The position numbers and the translations under genes were made by a program. From Haberlea rhodopensis (lineage: Eukaryota > Streptophyta > Magnoliopsida > Lamiales > Gesneriaceae), in NCBI GenBank assembly GCA_907163345.1, contig CAJQUN010000397.1, positions 372,001 through 436,000 on the forward strand: a DNA stretch of 64,000 bases, read 5' to 3'. Below the pieces are notes generated by a model. The model saw nothing but the letters and a program-made list of their open reading frames with translations. It did not search any database and had not been told where the DNA came from. Shown piece by piece: positions 59,286-64,000 of this stretch. How positions within the stretch are numbered: position 1 is the stretch's first letter; each line of letters starts with the position of its first letter.

Positions 59286-59948
59286 ATGTCTTCAAATCTC
59301 TTGTACAAAGGTAAGATCCTGTAATGGATAAATCTTTACCCTCAAACAAGATTTTCAAACTTTCCTAAATAATTCTGTTCAGCATTTCACTTCTTCATGC
59401 TTTCTTTCTTCATTCAACACTTCCCCCCTCGTAAAAAGGAAGTTGGAAAAAAAAAAAAAAAAAGAGAGAGTAGCTCAAAGGTCTGAAGCTCATTTAAGCT
59501 CTCAACACACAAAGATCTCAACAGTAGTGAAAAGTTACTCATTATCTTCTTCCTTTACTTTTACTTACTTTAGTTCATTTATTCCTCGGACCCGTCCTCT
59601 TCTTCTCTCTTTTTCTTGTACGAGTGTTTTCGAACTTGCTGCAAAAATTCGAGATCTGCTTTACCTTTCGTTTTTCATGAAGCCCTGGTGAAGTTTTTTG
59701 GTTGCTGTAACCTGCTTTGTTTCACCTTTTTCTTTGTTTGGGCTAAAAACGGCAAAAAATGGAGAGTAATGGGTTGCGCGTGTGAATTTGGATGAAAGTT
59801 TGCTCTTTTTGTTTGTTAAGGGAGCGAGGTGGGGTGCGGTGGGAGTTTCATGTCTGATATCTTTCGAAATATATGATTTTTCATGAAGATCTTTTGTTTT
59901 TAGGGCTATTATTTTGGGCTTTTCTAGCAGTTGTCATTTTATTTGGAT
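59286..59948 (+). promoter_or_regulatory. Promoter and 5'UTR region of the ARF gene
   Basis: Between the retrotransposon and the ATG at 59949. It contains CT-rich leader-like stretches (59390-59425, 59520-59620), a poly-A/GA run (59446-59467) and a long T-rich leader. Any promoter elements further upstream would lie beyond the 8-kb insertion. Confidence 0.4.
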
Positions 59949-60209
59949 ATGAGGTTATCTTCCTCGTCGAGCTTTGATATGCAGCCGGGGGAAGGTGTGC
60001 TGATTTCATTATTATTTCTTATTTGTTTTGAGAATGTTTTTTAAGCTTTGTTTGCAGTATATTTGATATGTGTGTCATTTCTTGCGTGAGTGGTAGAGGA
60101 GAAGAAATGCTTGAATTCGGAGCTGTGGCATGCGTGTGCAGGTCCTCTTGTATCGCTTCCACAAGTTGGGACTCGGGTTCTGTATTTTCCTCAAGGGCAT
60201 AGCGAGCAG
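59949..60209 (+). CDS. ARF6/8-like: Auxin response factor, ARF6/ARF8 type, first two coding exons only
   Basis: Exon 1 59949-59994 (MRLSSSSSFDMQPGE) joins in phase to exon 2 60097-60209 (EEKKCLNSELWHACAGPLV, SLPQVGTRVLYFPQGHSEQ), which ends at a GT donor at 60210. The KCLNSELWHACAGPLVSLP and VYFPQGHSEQ-like block is the invariant N-terminus of ARFs, and the MRLSS start is that of the ARF6/8 group: transcriptional activators of auxin-responsive genes, usually miR167 targets. The expected exon 3 (B3 domain start) is not seen in the next 3.8 kb; instead the DNA runs into a copia element at 61753. Either intron 2 is very large and holds the element, or the gene is truncated. The window ends before this can be decided. 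Confidence 0.88.
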
Positions 60210-61752
60210 GTTTCTTACAATTTTAGTTGCAACTCTCTGGTTAGAATCAAATTTGATATAGTATTGGCGTTGGAGTTTATTAATGTGATTTTCATGGAAT
60301 GAATATATGTTGCGGAATCATGTGGGTAGAAGGTGGTTTGTCTTGTTAGTTGCTTTTATATGGCCACCATGGTTCACTGAAACAGTCCAATAACCACAGT
60401 TCAAACCCATAGCAATATCACGGATCGGTTGCAGTTATTTTATAGTTTTTTTGTTTGTTAAACTCTTCATATATCTTGAAAATTTTAAAACATTTATAAG
60501 TTGTATCTAATGTTTAATGTATTTATTTAACAGCTTAACTACCAAATGTCTCTTACATTCCAAAAACAAAGCAGCTGATTTAGTAGCATCAGTTACACCA
60601 GAGTACTGGTGTCATCGTGTTAATAAAATATGGCTTGGCGGTATGTTGACGAATTTGTCTCTACCATCTTTGAAAGGAGAATGTTGAAAAGATAGTTATC
60701 TTGCTTGCAAACATATCTGGATTAAATATATGATATTGAAATCATTGTTGATCAACATGTTAATTGATGATCGAGAAAATATAAATGAAAATATTTTTTG
60801 TTGAAGTACTTGTTAAGTCAGTCAATACATAATGGCAATGTCTAATGACATAATAAAATGCAGAATATCCTGATAGGTGTTATCAAACTCATTTAGGCTA
60901 AAATGCATAACACGTGGAGTGACGGAAAGGAATAAAATTGTAAATCATTACATCTTAAGAGTTTGGTGTGATCAATTTTATTAAAAGATCAATAATTACA
61001 TCATAATATCCAACACCATATCCAATAGAAGGCCGATTATCAAGGTATCTATTTTTGAAGGAATGGAATCGTTTACTTTTTATGAACCTTTCCTATTTCT
61101 TATTATTATCTTTCCCCTTATTTATTTTTATCTTATTTTTTATTCTATATTTTTTCTTTTCTTTTACGAAATTGAATTCTCCAGTTTCATAACCGATATA
61201 TCACCATTCCAACGTTTTGCTCCATTCTATACTGAGATATCGCTCATTTGACTGTATTTTTTGCCTGTACCTTTACAAGGATGGAAATATGGAACATTAG
61301 TAGCAGTTCTAATATCACCCTGTCCGTTGTCAGGACGTTCCATTGAACAATGAAGTCTATGATGCATAAAAAATCAATCTCTGTTTTATTTTGCTGAATA
61401 CTTTCGCTGCACTTACGATTTAGTTTTTGTCCATCAAATATTTCAAGCTGGTGGTTGATTGGCAACAAGTAACGGCAAACTCTTTGTGTAACTAAAGTTG
61501 ATATCAATATAATTATGAACCAATGAGTTTAGTTTTCTTTTAAATTGAAGGAATTTAATTGTTTAGAAAATTCTTTATCATTTATCGCAAATTCATACCA
61601 GTGCCCATTGTACTTGTCTGCTTGTCTTGGGCAGTGGTGAATTTCTGCTTGGCAGCAGGTAAATCAAGTAAATATTTTTTTCCCAATATATTTCTTATCC
61701 AATCTAATCAAATGTGGTTCTTAAATTCAGTAGTAGTCAAACACGTTGACAA
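60210..61752 (+). other. ARF intron 2 (or truncated gene's flank), no exon seen
   Basis: T-rich intron-like DNA on the plus strand. No B3-domain exon and no clear repeat element found before the LTR at 61753. Confidence 0.5.
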
Positions 61753-61899
61753 TGTAAATTAGGCTAAATAGGTTGTAAATAGCATTTTCATATATAGCTC
61801 ACACTTTCCATAAATATGTTGTAATTGTATCTATATATGAGTGGTTGATGAATGAAGGAAAGGGGGATTCAGATTTTCATAAACTCACCGTGTCTTACA
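61753..61899 (+). repeat. 5' LTR of copia element 3
   Basis: 147 bp, TGTAA...TTACA, placed by its inverted ends and the abutting primer site. A CATATATAGC box near 61788 could be the TATA. The start could not be checked against the 3' LTR. Confidence 0.8.
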
Positions 61900-61912
61900 T
61901 GGTATCAGAGCC
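61900..61912 (+). other. Primer binding site of copia element 3
   Basis: TGGTATCAGAGCC immediately after the LTR, complementary to initiator Met tRNA. Confidence 0.95.
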
Positions 61913-62339
61913 AATTCCATTCTTGAGTTTTTCCTTTCTCTGAATCACCGACCTCTTTTATCGGCTCTCTCCTTCGATCGGTCATTCACCATCGGACCAT
62001 CGTTAGGGTTAAAGCGCATCCTCTTTGCGTGTCGTTCACACACGGCTAGGGTTTCCAAACCCATCATCTTCGCTCGTCGTTCATTCGTCGCTGTGTGAAT
62101 TTTTTTCTTCGTGAACTATTTCGATCGATCTCCAGAAAATTGATTTTGGAGTATTCGGTTGGTGTATCGCATACTCTCAAGACATTAAATCGATTTTGTC
62201 GGTATTTTATCGTGCAATCCTAGACATAAATTTTGGATATTTGTTCGAACTGCTTATCGCGTCAGTGTTAGTCTTTATTTCTATTCAATTGTTAATATTG
62301 TACGACGTTAATACTGAAATACTGTAATTTACTCTCACT

Positions 62340-64000
62340 ATGAGTAATTTTGAATCTTTCGGTATCAAATTCACTGGTAAAAAGTATTCGGCTTGGGAAT
62401 TTCAATTTCGTCTATTTGTGACGGGCAAGGAATTATGGGGATATGTTGATGGGAGTACTTCTATCCCGCTTGATGCAGCGTCCCTAACCAAATGGAAGAT
62501 CACAGATGCTCGCATCATGTCATGGATGTTAGCTTCTGTCGATCCGCAAATTGTACTCAATTTACGCTCGTACAAAACCACAAAAGCCATGTGGGATTAC
62601 TTACAAAAAGTCTATTGTCAAAACAATGTGGTTCGTCGATTTCAACTTGAATACGAGATTGCTCACACCCAGGGTAATCTCGAATATTTCACGGGCTTTC
62701 AAATTCAGTGGACAGAATTTGCTGATATAATTTATACAAAGGTTCCAACTGGCTCCATTGCTGCTGTTCATGAACAAAGCAAGCGAGATCAGTTCTTGAT
62801 GAAATTGCGACCTGAATTCGAGATAGCTCGATCTACGTTAATGAACCGTGAACCATCTCCATCATTAGACGTGTTCCTCGGGGAATTACTATGTGAAGAG
62901 CAGCGTCTTGCTACACAAGGGAACTTCCATCAACATCCCGGATTTTCTAATGATGTAGCTTATGTATCTCATGTCAAAAGGGAAAGGGAAGAATATAAGT
63001 CAAGTTCAATGTTACACTTGTAAGGAATTTGAGCATATTGCAAAACATTGTACTACTAAAAAATGCAATTATTGCAAAAAGTCCGGTCATCTTCTTCTCG
63101 ACTGTCCCACGGCCACCAAAACGTCATACCACTGGATATCAAGCTGCAGTTGGTTCTCCTTCCACCCCGACAGGTACGCCTCCCACCATCACTTCTGAAA
63201 CTGTGCAACAAATGATTCTTTCGTCCCTATCTGCATTGGGACTTCAAGGTAATAACTCCACTTTCCTTGCATCTTGGTTGATTGACTCTGAGGCCTCTAA
63301 TCACATGACCAAGTCTGCGGCCAATCTTCATAATGTTCGTCCATATTCGGGACCATTACGGATCACTATTGCTAATGGTAGTCAGTTACCAATCCATGCT
63401 ACTGCTGATGTGAATTCTATTTTTCGGGACGTCTTTGTATCTCCCACACTTAGTATCGCACTTAGTACTAGCAGTTAGTTGATAACAATTATAATGTTTC
63501 TTTTTCTCGTTCTGGTTGTCTTGTGCAGGATCAGGTGTCGGGGAAGATTCTCGCAAAGGGGCCTAAAGTTGGACGTTTATTTTTTCTACACTTTCCATTT
63601 CTCCTGTTGTTTCTTTGGCTTGTAATGCAGTTCATCAGAACAATGCCTTGTGGCATAAACGTTTGGGTCACCCTAATTCGCTTATTTTCTCTCATGTCAT
63701 GAAGTCTGGTTTATTGGGTAATAAAGATCAATTTTCATCTCTTATTTTTCCCGACTGTATTACATGTAAGTTACGCAAGAGTAAATCTCTTCCTTTTCCT
63801 GACCAGGGTACTCGTGCTCAAAAGTGTTTCGATCTCATACATAGTGATGTATGGGGTATTTCACCGGTTATCTCTCATGACAAATATAAATATTTTGTTA
63901 CATTCATCGATGATTATATCAAATATACCTGGATCTATTTTCTACGGGCTAAATCCGAGGTGTTTTCGATGTTCCAGCGGTTTATCGCTTTGGTGGGCAC
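62340..64000 (+). pseudogene. Copia gag-pol, frameshifted, 5' part
   Basis: Gag from ATG at 62340 (MSNFESFGIKFTGKKYSAWEF; UBN2-like DYLQKVY, DQFLMKLRPEFE). It slips frame near 62975, after which two CCHC knuckles appear (CYTCKEFEHIAKHC and CNYCKKSGHLLLDC, 63014-63107). It slips again near 63110. Protease reads WLIDSEASNHM, with Glu in place of the Gly of the catalytic DSG. A stop at 63476 and a further shift precede pre-integrase ALWHKRLGHPNSLIFSH (about 63643) and integrase HSDVWGI...FIDDYIKYTW (63839 onward) to the window end. Confidence 0.9.

Larger units (their letters stand above)
61753..64000 (+). mobile_element. Ty1/copia retrotransposon with short LTR, 5' part (cut by window end)
   Basis: The 5' LTR is 61753-61899 (TGTAAATTAGG...GTCTTACA, 147 bp), directly followed by primer site TGGTATCAGAGCC (61900-61912). 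An untranslated leader precedes gag at 62340. Gag, zinc knuckles, a protease remnant, GAG-pre-integrase and the start of integrase follow, in different frames, so the copy is dead. The 3' part and target duplication are outside the window (GACAA precedes the LTR at 61748-61752). Confidence 0.92.

Overview
The window is nuclear DNA of a flowering plant, most likely a eudicot. The support is split, intron-rich genes of plant-specific families (NPR3/4 salicylate receptor, plant SWAP70, ARF, F-box/FBA, mitochondrial PMH-type DEAD-box helicase), AT-rich intergenic DNA, and a dense population of Ty1/copia retrotransposons and hAT elements. No species is named because nothing in the sequence fixes one.

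Layout. 1-156: N-terminus of an unidentified membrane protein (minus), cut by the window edge. 2788-4192: decayed VPS34 (class III PI 3-kinase) gene piece (minus). 4587-10873: nearly intact copia element (minus) with one in-frame stop. 12133-13134: inverted-repeat array built on a GTGCAC core. 14083-14459: hAT-type MITE. 15552-26571: 11-kb copia element (plus) carrying two nested non-autonomous LTR elements, a 351-bp TRIM in gag and a 4.1-kb non-coding element in RNase H. 27057-27645: hAT MITE. 27885-33203: SWAP70. 34315-34879: decayed TRIM-like element. 36774-39294: NPR3/4. 39795-40312: GT47 (exostosin-type) pseudogene (minus). 41110-44438: mitochondrial DEAD-box helicase. 45475-46575: F-box gene (minus). 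47346-51263: a cluster of three hAT non-autonomous elements, one inserted at the edge of another. 51330-59280: copia-derived element (minus) with LTR copies that look identical but a ruined interior. 59949-60209: first two coding exons of an ARF6/8-like gene. 61753-64000: a third copia element inside or beyond the next ARF intron, cut by the window end.

The host genes form no operon or pathway cluster; each is a separate transcription unit. The strongest observations are structural. Six elements have perfect target-site duplications that I could read directly: CCATG, CAAAT, CCGGG, GCTTT and TTACC for LTR elements, and three 8-bp ones for hAT elements. At least three elements without usable coding capacity (TRIM, 4.1-kb element, 8-kb element) show near-identical LTRs, so non-autonomous parasites appear to have been the recently active class here. 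Four host genes carry visible damage or uncertainty: VPS34 and GT47 pieces are dead, SWAP70 has a stop just before a conserved-looking tail, and the ARF exons are followed by retrotransposon sequence instead of exon 3.
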